DNA from: Anthopleura xanthogrammica
Taxonomy: Eukaryota > Cnidaria > Anthozoa > Actiniaria > Actiniidae
DNA length: 64,000 nucleotides
NCBI GenBank assembly: GCA_964019055.1
Contig: OZ025218.1
Location: 3,350,669 to 3,414,668 of the forward strand
Direction: 5' to 3'
Below the pieces are notes generated by a model, which saw only the letters and a list, made by a program, of their open reading frames with translations, ran no database searches and was not told the DNA's origin. This document shows, piece after piece, positions 1-12,700 of this stretch; positions within the stretch are counted from its first letter, which is position 1, and each line of letters starts with the position of its first letter. The position numbers were made by a program, and so were the translations under genes.

Positions 1-138
1 TGCGCAATCGAAGAATTACACTTTGTTTACCTCATTACCAGAAAATAAGGAATCTTTTTCGCCTTCAAAGATTTAATTAACACAAGGATAATCTTCAAGA
101 AAGAGTTTTTTTTGAAATGCAACCTGACTGTGTCATTA

Positions 139-492
139 CAGTGCGAGCACTTGAACCATGAACACTTCGAGTTTTTTTTTAATTTTTTTAATTTTTTTAC
201 ATTATTTTCATAACTATCCAATCAGCGCTCTCCTTAGAAAAAGGGATCAAACATTTTTTATGCGCCATCCAATCACAACAAAGGGCATAATTTATGTGAT
301 TTAGTAGTTCATAACTGAGTTCACACAAGAAAGTTAAAAAAAAAAACTTCTAAAGATTTTCCGTTGTTTGATGTGATTGGATGGCGCCTAAAAAATGGAT
401 GATTCCTTTATTTCCTTTGAGAGCGCTGATTGGATAGTTCTGAAAAAAAGTCAAAAAACCTTGAAGAGTTCATGGCTCAAGTGCTCGCACTG
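139..492. mobile_element. foldback MITE with TTA target duplication
   Basis: 354-bp inverted-repeat element, ends CAGTGCGAGCACTTGAACCA and its complement, flanked on both sides by TTA. The arms pair through the GATTGGAT segments in the middle. The 3-bp target site is compatible with a PIF/Harbinger-like mover, which is inference. Confidence 0.8.
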
Positions 493-607
493 TTAACACT
501 ACCAAAATCATATGTACCTGTTTTGGGTGAATATTTTAGGCTAAAATTCACATAGAGACCTAGCTACAAATTGCTTCATTCATCACATTGTTGCATTGTC
601 TTTCTAG

Positions 608-772
608 CGGGACTGCATTCAGTTTGCAATGACAGCGAGACCCAGACAACGCTACATGCCTCAAGACAAGAAAACTTGTTTCTACAAAGTTTGGCGCGTT
701 GTGGATTCCAAGCCTTTTGAGATATTTATCATGTCTATGATCGTTTTGAACGCAGCTGTCCTGATGCTGTCC
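608..772 (+). CDS. Cav2: Cav2 exon: III-IV linker and IVS1
   Basis: Acceptor ...tttctag, donor gtaagt. Frame 0 reads [17 protein letters not shown], the conserved linker just before repeat IV, followed by the hydrophobic S1 helix ([14 protein letters not shown]). It is the first exon visible, so the reading frame is inherited from upstream of the window. Confidence 0.93.
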
Positions 773-3700
773 GTAAGTATGATCAGTTTTAATACATACA
801 AAGAAGGCATCAATAGAGGCTTTGTACCATCATATGATGGGAGCCATGTCAGGAGGCAGGGACAATGCCCCCTTCTCAAAATTATCTTGAATGTGAGTTT
901 AACATGGAACACAAAGAAAATGCCACAAATTCCATGGAGAAAAATTGTTATTTCTTTCGTGTTTCATGTTTACTTAGCCTCGCATCCAAGATAATTTTGA
1001 GAAGGGTGCATTGAATCTGGTCTAATCTGATTTGAGTGAGAAAGAATTTTGAATCAATTTCCCTGGGGAAAAAGACTCTATTGTTGTGCCTCCTGTCATG
1101 TCTGCCATCACGTGATGGTGCAAAGCTTCTATGCTGAATTCTGATTGCATGACGATGTACAGTTCGCTTAAAAATGTTAGCTCCCGCGCTCTCATTACAA
1201 CTGGAATGTTTTTGCCTTAAATTCAATGAGTAATTACGATAAGGGTCACGAATATAATTTCTTTCGAGTTATCGCTTCCAGCAAGTCCATTACTAGCAGG
1301 AGCAAGCAACTAAATCTAGATCTAATTATATTTCTGACAAACCACTTAGATGTTTACAACAACCTTGAGAATGAAACATTGGAATAAACATCTTTAGCTT
1401 CGTATGCAAATTAGTGCCCATTTCAGACCACATGACATTCCCTGAGAAATGTTCTTTTATTGAAATATTTACACATGAAAGAATCAACTCTCAAGAGTGG
1501 CATTACATGGTCTAAAATGGGCACAACAAACAAACAAACAACGAAAATAAAGAAGTCTTTTGACAGATTTAGGCCAATATGATAATGATACACAGTTTTC
1601 ACTGTATCCTTGTTTGTTACATTTGCAAAATTGGTATGTGGTTAAATTAAATTTCAAACATTCCATGATTTTCTTGTAAAAAATTATAATTCAAAATATC
1701 ATTTTTACTTCTTGTTAAGTATGATGGCTCCGGAAGAAATTATGAAACTTACTTGGAATACATCAACATGGCATTCACGTTTGTTTTTCTCTTGGAAGCT
1801 ATTCTTAAACTCATTGCATTCAAACAGGTAAGAAGTAAACTTGTTATCCAATTTATTATAGACAAAACGTCTTAGATGAGAAGGGATCAAAGAGGAACTA
1901 AAAAATGGGAAGGGGGAAGAAAGAAAAAATAGGAAACGAAAAGAAAAGAAAAGAAAAGAAGGGAAGTGAAGGATAGGAAAGGAAAGGAAAGGAAAAGAAA
2001 AAAGAATGGAGACAATGAGAGAAAAAGGAATAAAATGGAAGTAAATGGAAAATAAACCAAATCAAACGCTTGGTTTGAATGATTTTGACATCTTTTGTTA
2101 TGGTATTATTTTAGAACTATTTTCGTGATTACTGGAATGTGTTTGACTTCACCATCGTAGTAGCTACGCTAGTTGGCGTAATTATCGACATGGTACGTAC
2201 TGAGGCAAGATAAATCTTGTGGAAATTTTTAAGATAGATCCATAAGTCATGTTTATCATGCATTTTAACCAATCCATATGATTGGAAATTCGCGCGTCTA
2301 CCAACCAAAAAGGGCGGGAAACTTTCACTTGCGACTAATGGTATAGATGTCTACCGGAAAACCAATAAGAACGGGAAACTTTCACTTGCGACAAATGGTA
2401 TAGATGTCTACCGGAAAACCAAAAAGAGCGGGAAACTTTCAATTGTGACAAATGGTATAGATGTCTATCGGAAAACCAAAAAGAGCGGGAAACTTTCACT
2501 TGCGACAAATGGTATAGATGTCTACCGGAAAACCGAAAAAGAGTAGAAAACTTTCACTTGCGACAAATGGTATAGATGTATACCGGAAAACCAAAAAGAG
2601 CGGGAAACTTTCACTTGCGACAAATGGTATAGATGTATACCGGAAAACCAAAAAGAGCGGGAAACTTTCACTTGCGACAAATGGTATAGATGTCTATCGG
2701 AAAACCAAAAAGAGCGGGAAACTTTCACTTGCGACAAATGGTATAGATGTATACCGGAAAACCAAAAAGAGCGGGAAAAGGGAATTTACCTCAACCAGGG
2801 GACGTTTCTGGAACGTCCCCATCGGAATGACAAATACCATTTGTTATCCCCATCGAGATTTTCAGTTTTTCCGGGTAATTAGTAAGCACCCCAGTTTGTA
2901 GGATTTTGTAGCTCATTTTGTGTTTTTTTTTTACAGGCTGGTGCTGACAACAAACTTGGGATCGACCCGAGCTTTTTCAGGCTGTTTCGAGCAGCGCGTC
3001 TAGTCAAGCTTCTTAGACAAGGATATACAATACGTATTCTGCTATGGACATTTTTCCAGTCTTTTAAGGTAATTAAAACTGAGAACACAAAGTAATAATG
3101 AAGGGGAAATTTAGGTTGATGAAGACTATACGTAATACCAATATAACTAAAAGCACATCATTTGGGGAAGGCCCTGGGGGGGGGGGGGGGGGGGGTTACT
3201 TCGGGTCTTTTTATAAGGGGATGCTCCGCCCGGACTCTCGACCCCTTACCCTTTGATATACCAAATTTCAGCAAAAAGTTACCCCTTTTACGTACTTTTT
3301 TTGCCTGAAAAGGTACCCCTTTCATATACTTTTGAAGAAAAACTACCCCTTTTTATACCAAAATTCACAAATTCCCACCCCTTTTCTATACCTGTGGCCT
3401 GAAAAACGTACCCCTTTCGGGCGGAGCATCCCCGTATAGTCAATTATAGGGAGTACCCCCGGGGGGGGGGGGGGGGGGAGCAGAAGTGAAGGGCATGCGT
3501 GCGGTGCTAACGCGCCACCTCTCAACATCATCATATGTGAATAGAGTTCATAGTTAGTTTCCTCTTGCGCCTCGTAGAGAGTTTTTCTCTGGCTTCTTTG
3601 GTTTTCCTTCCTCCACAAAAAAAACTTAGAAGACCAATTTCATCATAAAATTAGCCAGCGACTATTAACGTATTACCCTCATAAAACGAAGACGATTTAC

Positions 3701-6700
3701 TCATCATTGAGAAGCGTAAAGTTTACCGCATTCAATATATGTTATAATGCCCTTATGCATATGAGTTCTAATGTTTTAATGTTATAATGTCTTTCCTCAC
3801 CCAGGCTCTACCATACGTCGTTATCTTGATTGCAATGTTGTTTTTCGTCTATGCTGTCATCGGAATGCAGGTATATATGTCTGTCTGATTCATTAATATG
3901 AGTTTCCTCTTCCCCATTGTGGGTCTTACTCAAGGACGACCCTGTCCCTCTCCCTCTCCCTCTCCCTCTCCCTCTCCCTCTCCCTCTCCCTCTCCCTCAC
4001 AATTAACGTTTATTCGCATTCTTGTGTTTACAGCTCTTTGGTCGAATAGAGCAGTTACCAAATAAAGAGATCAATAGACACAATCACTTTCAATCTTTCC
4101 TTCAGTCGCTTCTCGTGTTGTTTAGGTAAGCTATAACAGGATCAGTTCAAAACATTACTATTAAACCTCATTTGGTATTTTGCCTCGAAAAAAAGTTTGA
4201 TATACAGTGGTGATTAAGGGTGTATTAAGCCCTAAGCATTTCCCTCTACCCTATCTCTGAGCTGCAACCCAGTTCTATTAATGGTTGTCAATAATTTGAG
4301 TTAGAAAGTATTTCGAATTTGACATGAGGCGCGATTACACGGAGCAACATTCTCTCCATCTTGTCACCCAACGGCGTTACGAATCAAGTTGCAAGATAGT
4401 TTACAAAGTACAACGAAGACGCAATCTTTGCCACAAGCAGAAACGAATTCCACTTTTCGCAACGATTGCTCCAACTTGTCTCGCAACATTGTTAAAACTG
4501 CACTGTAGGTGAAACGCCGCAATGCTCCATGTAACTTGTGTCGAAACACCGTTGCGAGACAAGATGCAGAGAAAATTGCCCCGTGTACTAGTAACCGTGC
4601 CTTTAATTCAGCATTTGTTAATTCCAATTTTTATGTCTTTTTTTCGTAGAGCGGCTACAGGAGAAAACTGGCATCTAATCATGTTAGCCTGCGATGATGA
4701 TGCTCAATGCAAACGGGGTTCCATATGTGGCAGCACTGCAGCTTCAATTTTCTACTTTTGCACATTCTACTTTTTCTGCTCTTTTCTGGTTAGTCTCAAC
4801 TTTTTACCAAACATATCTTGATGATTTTAGGCCTTATTGATAACACGCCATCAACTCTTTTCAGATGCTCAATCTCTTCGTAGCTGTCATCATGGATAAT
4901 TTCGAGTATCTTACTCGGGATGAATCTATTCTTGGTCCTCATCACCTCGACGAGTTTGTGCGCGTTTGGTCTGAATACGATCCTGGAGCAACGTAAGTTT
5001 TTCAAACGCAGAAAGATTTCGTATCAACTAGCTTGTCGCCTTTTTACTCTTCCTCCAGGATTGTTTCGCGAAATGCCGAGATTTCTGACTATGTATGTTA
5101 TGCCAGAATTTCTGCTTATTTCATCAAACGGTTTATGAGAAAATATGGTATATGATCAGAAAATTTCGGCTGCTCAGAAAAATTTCAGAAATGCCCTTCG
5201 TGTTGTCGTTGTTAGAAACGATTAAGGAAAACAAAGCAAAGACGCTCGTTTTCATTTTTCCACACAGGGGGAGGGGTGTACATTTCCATGGTACCCGCGG
5301 GACTTGGCCAAGACCAAATTCGACCTTACTACTCACCCGCTTAGAACCTTTTGTCACGTGTATAAAACTAAAGACCAAAACACGAGAAAGGGCTAGTTTT
5401 GTTCTTTAAAATTTCTTGGGTAAAGCTTGCGTTACTGGAGGACACGTGACCTCAAATATATAAAATTCAAGGCGATTTTTCGAATTTAATTTCACATTTC
5501 ACTAGCTTCTGAATTGGGCTCCCTGTGGTTTAAATCCTTCAAAATACTATTTTTTTATCAACATTATTACACTTTCGTTTTAGGGGAAGAATAAAACACA
5601 CAGGAGTTTATTTCTTAATGTGCGACATGTCTCCGCCTGTGGGTTTTGGGAAAAAATGTCCAAAATTCATAGCATACAAGGTAAGTTACTTTTCTTGTTC
5701 CTCCCTTTCCTTTTCTTTCCTTTCCTTTCCTTTCCTTTCCTTTCCTTTCCTTTCCTTTCCTTTCCTTTCCTTTCCTTTTCTTTTCTTTTCTTTTCTTTCC
5801 TTTCCTTTTCTTTCCTTTGCTTTCCTTTTCTTTTCCGTTTCTTCTTTTCTTTTCTTTTTCCTTTTTTTCTTTTTCCCTTGTTTTCTTTTTTTTCTAGTTC
5901 CTTATTATCTACTCAATAGATTAATCAGAACAGCAAACAACTCGAGTAGATCGGTTTGTTTGCTGGTTCGGATTCAATCATGTAACAAGGCCAAAGCCAT
6001 AGCTTTATCAACCTTTATTAATATTTTTGAATAATGTTTGATTACATCCAATCTAATTCGTTCTAGCGCCTGATCAAGATGAACATGCCAATTATGGGAG
6101 ACAACACTGTTCTTTTCACATCAACTCTGTTTGCTCTGATTCGTACGTCCCTTAGTATATTCAGTCATGGCGACCCCGCGTACGCTGACAGTGAGCTAAG
6201 AAGAACTATTAAAAAAATATGGCCTAAAACACCCAAGAAAACACTAGACAAAATGATACCACTACAATCAGGTGAAGCATTTTAATTGTAATATATATTA
6301 TCATATATATTTCATTCATATTAGCAATTAAGGATCATAGAGGGGAAGAGGCTTGGGGGACTTAAATATCTTCATTTACATCCACCCCTTGCAGCACGTC
6401 AGAATGCAGCTCAATTTGGAGGACAAAACAATAGGTTCCAATTCTCAGGAGATTGAAATTCTTTTGTATTGTCCTCCAAATTGAGTTGCTTTGACGTCAC
6501 GTGCAAGGTATCTATGGTCTCAACCCCCACTTTCAGTGTCGTGTATTCAAATCTCACCCCCTCCCCACGTTTGAAAATACCCTTCTGATATCATCAATAT
6601 AAATTTGAACCGTCAAATAATGTCTGTGCATTTTCTTTCAGTCTTAAGTTCACAGCAGATGACAATAGGAAAAATTTATTGTGCAAAATTGATATATGAA

Positions 6701-9700
6701 AATTATAAACACCTGAAAAAGAAGCGACTCGAGCAAAGAAAGAAGAAGGTAAAAGATTGATGCTTTCAGCGCCTTAAAATAATTGAAGTCTGATATATCT
6801 CAGACACTCAATTCTTCAATTGTTGTCCAAAACTGAAGCAACCTCTGCACTGAACTAAGTCAGCGCATGGCTAACTCACAGATAGAGTTGAAATTTAGCG
6901 TCTGTTAGGTTTTGAGAAGGGAGGAAAACCGGAGATCCCGGAGAAAACCCTCGAATTAAAGGAGAGGCCTAGCAATCTGGATGCTGAATCTGAAGGTTGA
7001 GGACCTTACAAAATTTTAAAATCTGATTCCAGTTCGTTTCTTTATACCATTATATAACTAAATAATTGTTAATATTATATCTTTAGCCAAGAAGACCTTC
7101 TCTGTTCAGACGAATGTTAGGCGTTCTAAGGAGTGGAACATCGAATTCAGAAGAAGATGATGACAATGAACTGAGGCCACCACCAGGGTTATTGACTCAC
7201 AGACGAAGATCAAAAACAATGGATTCTATACCAACATTGTAAGATATGACTTGAATACTTTGTTTTCATATGCCACACTGTGCTTTTGTGCGTCTTTCAA
7301 TTTGCGCGTCAATGGCTCCTTACATTTCCTTACAACTCAAGGTCACGGCACGGTTACGGCGTGGCGCGGACACTGTACCGAATGCCAAAAGTTTTCATAG
7401 ACGGCACGGTACGGCATGACATTGACTCGGTCACGGCAGGGGCGGTCTGTGCAGTGCGTTTTTCATAGAAATACGAAATTACTTTATTCAAGTCTTTCTT
7501 TACACAGCACTATATGTTGAATTGAAGTTGGACTATTCGTGACGTCGTTAATGTTTACTTACCTTGCATTTCTACAATGTTACTTCAATTGGTTTACTAA
7601 TTGACGTTTCGGTAGACCTTATTATCCTTGGCTCAATTTTCTAATGTTCCCTTATCTGCTTACGTTAAGTTACTAAGGTGTTCTTTTCTTTCAGCTCTAA
7701 AGAAAAGCTAGAGGCTATCCAACCAAAGCGAAGAATGCATCGTTCATTAAAGTTCTTTCGTAGACCTTTTGGAAGAACTGACAGCAACAGTGAGGACGAG
7801 GAACGGAAGATAAGGAAGTCGGTCCGATTTAAGGTAACATCGCTTTCGATTTTTTTGGAAAGTAATAGGGGCATCGTTCTTAACAAGGATTACTAGAAAA
7901 GCAAAAAATGCTGCTCAAGGGATCGGAATTCCAGGTGGTAGGAAATCTTGTCTAATCGAGCCCTAATCTAAGTCAGGGCACGGCTAACAGGTTTTGAGGT
8001 TTTGCGAAGGGAGGAAAATCGGAGAGCCGGTGAAAACTCTCGAATCAAGGGAGAGGTCAACCGAAATCTACTCACATTCGATACCGAGTCCGAGCATGAA
8101 TCCTGAGCCCATAGAGATGAGAGGAGAGTGCACTGCAACTACATAATCCTTGGTTCTCTATTGCAAACGTTAATTCTACCAATCAAATAGCCAATATTTT
8201 TATGCTAAAATGATGTGTAAAAACTATTTACATTGCTTTTTTTATTACATCATTCAGGATGCACCAATGGATCTTACAGACATCAATCCTACCATCATTA
8301 GTACAGATAACGAAGACGATGAGCCTAATGAAACCACTCGTAGGAAGCGCAAACAGGTCAAACACAGCTACAAAAACCCCGTGGTAAGTTCGGACACTCA
8401 TACAGAAGATTTGTCTGGTGGGAAAAATCAAAAATGCATCATACATCTCAGGGTCACGATACGACAATGTACAAAGTTTTTACGAATTTTTTTTTTTTTG
8501 TGTGTGTGCGAAACCTGTTGATCCAAGCCAAGGAATATAGCTTTCGTAAGTTTTACAGTCGCTCAAAAAACAATTCGTTTTTAAATGCATATATCAGCAC
8601 AATCTTAGTTGAGTAAGTTCTAGTTCTAGTTTCAAGATCAAAGTCGGTTTCTGCTTAACGTGTATGCACATTTTTAAACCGCAGTTGTGCCTGTGTTTAC
8701 ACTGAACTTCAAAAAAGGTTTCAAAATTTGCAAAAGTCAATGTCCCATGCAGAAATATTCAGTTTAAAATTGCTTAAAATACGAATACAAGCTAGGGAAG
8801 AAAAAACGTTGAAGAAAAAACGTTAAAGAAAAAACGTTGAAAAGCTACCATAATGTTAACATGAATTGGAAAGTCAGTTATTCGTGCAACATTTTGCAGG
8901 CGGTAAACTGATTAAAACTTAGGGCAATTCTAAGTCGATGAAACTGAGATAACGGTTGACTTTTGAAATAGTGCAGCCTATAAAAGAGAACACGAAAGAA
9001 TTCAACAACAACAACAACACTGCCAGACTAACTTTCCGCTAGCAATGACTTGCATGCTTTTGCATGTGATAGCAAAGCAGTAAAGCCAAAAATACTAACT
9101 ATAAACTCTTTGCAACAATTGAATGACATACTTGGTTTGACATTCCCATGCATGCCTGTGACACCACAAATTCTTCTAAAACTGCATGCCATCATACCAC
9201 ATATGCACCATACGATCAACATCTGTTCTGTTTTCTGGCTTACTTGTCTGTTTCTTCTTTCTGATTCCTGTTGGGTGTGGTCACACTTTCCAGCATCAAT
9301 CCACTCTTTTATGGATTCCAAACCATGACTGGTAGTGACTGGTATTATTTCCAGCGAGAAGTAGTTTAGACACCAATATAGGCAATGGTCACGAGTAGTC
9401 ATTTTATTGAATCCCTATTTGAAATCTAGAGCATATGGGCTTTTTCCAAAGTGCACAAGGAATGCGAAGGTGCATTTTAATCTAGCTTCTGATAGACCAT
9501 TCTTGGAATTTCTTCTCGTCTTCTTTGGGCAGAAGATGTATGGGCACATCATGTGATTTTAAGAAAACTATTGAACCAACTATTTAGGAACAATGTTTCT
9601 AGATGAACTCTTGCCTCTTGTGATGCAAAACAGATTCTTGCTGGAAAAGCCTTCATAGCCACTACCACTCTTGGTGATATCATTCATCCCTGCATCAAAA

Positions 9701-12700
9701 ACACCTCAAAAATACCTTTAGCTTGAACATAATGTTTTCCCATTCCAAATCGATGTGATTCTTTTGACAATCAGATTCTTTGTTTGAGTTGTATCCATAT
9801 CCATTTGTCTTCCCATGCACAACCGTTAAACATAGAAATGATACTCTAGGGAATGACACATGGTCTGAAATGGGGAAACATTGCGCTCAATCTAAAGAGT
9901 TTAAATTTATTGAGTATTGTGATATACCATTGCATGTTATCAATCTGTGCCTTTCCATTCAATGACATCATCAGTTCTCTTGTTCATTGCTAATCTTTTA
10001 TCTTACATAATAACAACTGACCTTGCAACATGGTACGCATTTCAACCTTTAATAATAATCTATTAACAAGAATTATTAACAGTTTTGTTTACAATCAGTT
10101 TTTTGTATCCATTCACTCGACATCATCATGATTAACTTGACACGCTAATTTATTTGAAAACAATTTCGTCTAATTTATTTTATTTTATAGAATTCGCCTT
10201 TCTAAATTTTAGAGAAACACTTGTAAAGAAGTCTTGGTGTTTTGGAATGTGGAACTGAATTTGTGATGCACAATTCTCGATTCCTCTTATTACGCTTGAT
10301 ACCTCTTTGAGAGTCCTGAAGGAGTAGAATGGGATATGGGATTCGCCTTTTTTAGGGCTGGGAAAATGGGATTCCATGCACTAGGACTGAGATTTTGCAT
10401 GACTGCGACTGGGATTTTGCAAACGTTTTGACTGGGAAATGGGATTAGAACTCCCCATTAGAGACCCTTCTCTTGTACCACAATCCTTTTCGTGGTTCCT
10501 TTTGTTTGCCTAATTAACACCAGCATCTTGTGACTCTCATAGTAGTTCAAACATTTGAAGAAGAAAAATTCGAGGAGGATTCTGGTGGTAGTGGTATCAA
10601 GACGTAAATATATTACAAAGCCTTTTGGTTCTTGTCTGCAAATTCTAGTCCCACAATCCCTTGCACCACGAAGTCTTTACCAGTCTTCCTTTGAAATTCG
10701 AGGAGGCGAATTCGAATTTGATTACATTTTTTGTTTCGCTTCTAAGGGTGATAACATATACGTGCTTATGCCATAGAATAGTTCGGGGATACTGTCATCT
10801 TAAAAAAATGTAACAAAAACTAATAATGAGCTAATCTTAAGCCATACGTGAGTTTAGTTTGAGCAAGGACTGATGGTACCTCCCGGAAGTCTCAAGTGTT
10901 GTCCTTACGTTTAGAAGTCCTTTTTAGGCTCCAATGCTTTCTTTCTCTCGAACATATCTTCCCTTAGGCAAAGAAGAATCGAAGAAAACGGTTTTCAAGA
11001 GAATTCCATTCTGCGTTTTAAATGGGACAGCATTGGGGCTAACAATCGAGGTATAAGTCACTGCTAGACTAATCAAGCCCAGCACAATGCTCCTAATCCT
11101 AATGCAGAATTTTCATTGGCGGGAAACCTGTGGTGCTGTGAATCTGAAATGGCTAGAGCTTTTTATTTGACTAGTGTCCTTCACAGTTCCCTGCGCCATC
11201 TTGAATGGTAACCATATCTTTGCATGAGGTGGCCTTTTTTTAACACCTTGGACAATTATTCACTCTATGCCTCTATCATTGCAAGGTCACCTCATGTAGT
11301 CGCTTCGATGCAAAGGCACAGCTACCTTTCAAGATGGCCCAGGGAACTGTGAGGGGACTCTTAGTTGATCAAAAATCAAAGAGGAACCATATTTTATCTT
11401 CATATTACTTGACCATGAACTTGAATGCCATTTCAGGATTGCAGTTCGGCAACACGTTTCGCGAAATCTGCTCCATGATATTCAGTCCTGATATTTCATT
11501 GTTATTTGATATTTGGATTTCTTTCTTTTTAATTTTTTATGTATTGCAATGTTTTTTCTTTTGAATTTTATCTTAGCTCATTTTCCTATCATTTGCTATT
11601 ACCCTCAGTTTGCTATTTCGTTTAATACTTGGTTTTGTAGTTATATACTTAGCTTAACCCGATTTTAATTTTTTTGGACACCACGCAGTAGGGTCACACT
11701 ACCTTCAAATAAAACGGGCCTTGAACGCTACGCTTTGTATATTTGCATATTTTAACCATGTTATTTTAATTTGTAAAAATGTGGGTCAAACATTTTCAAA
11801 TCTAACTACAACCCTTCCTAGTAAGTGCTATATTTTAAGAGTTTAATTGCCGCATAAGCGATCTCAAGGAAATGCTTCTTAGCAATGCGACCACTACTTT
11901 ACAGGGCTTAGCTGTTCAAAGCCTGATTAGAGGTCAGTCAACCAGTCTCCAAGTGCAATTTAATTCGGAATTGAACATAACTTTGAACAGCTAAGAAGCT
12001 GGTTTTGAGGGTGTTTCCACCACAGGTAGCCCAATTTATATAAACGTGCTAGAAAACTGGTTGAAAGAAAATGGGTTTGAGGATAAGAAAGTTTGCTAAA
12101 TTATATGCGCAAAACAGTAAAATTAAGTAAAAGTACAGTAGAATATTTTTTTGTGCGCCTTTGAACGTGGTATGTTGAAATATGCAGAGATATGTTTCAA
12201 TAAATAATATATTTTCCAGATTTTATTTTCATCTAGCACTTTTATATAAATTGGGCTCCCTTTGGTTTCCACATATACTCCGTGCGATCCTGGCCGCAAT
12301 TCTCAATGTAGCTCTGTTTAACGCAAGTAAGAATCAAAGCATTTTATGATTAAAACCGTCGTTGTAAATATATTATTTTGTTCCCCAAACTGAACGTATT
12401 GGGAATTGCTGCTGCATGGAGTTTATAAATTTTGTAAATCTTTTTCAAACATTTAATATTTAACTATAAGAAATAGAACCCTAAGAAGATTATTAGGTTA
12501 ATTCTTTCACTTTTAATGGCTGTGTCATCTTATATTTTCTTCAGGCAATCGAGGATGCCCGTAATGAGATGAACAGCTCAACAGACTCACAGTCTCGGTC
12601 GTCCTCAGATATCCACTCACCACCAATTGTGCGGATACATAGATCATCACCGCTGACGCTCGACCCAGGGAGCCTTGAACAACATCAAAACGATGACCGA

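Larger units (their letters stand above)
8384..12544 (+). other. long last intron of Cav2
   Basis: About 4.2 kb. It holds a short repeat at 9775-9920 that resembles sequence near 52270-52425, a foldback element at 11173-11362, another at 12014-12270, and a possible alternative exon at 10968-11050. No other open frame resembles a protein I know. Confidence 0.7.

Noticed and set aside
5618..6034. 138-codon Phe/Leu/Ser-rich frame
   Set aside because: The first part is the real Cav2 exon; the rest is the TTTCC microsatellite read through the splice donor.
9028..9402. 124-codon minus-strand frame and the opposite + frame
   Set aside because: Inside the long Cav2 intron, no motif, no splice context.
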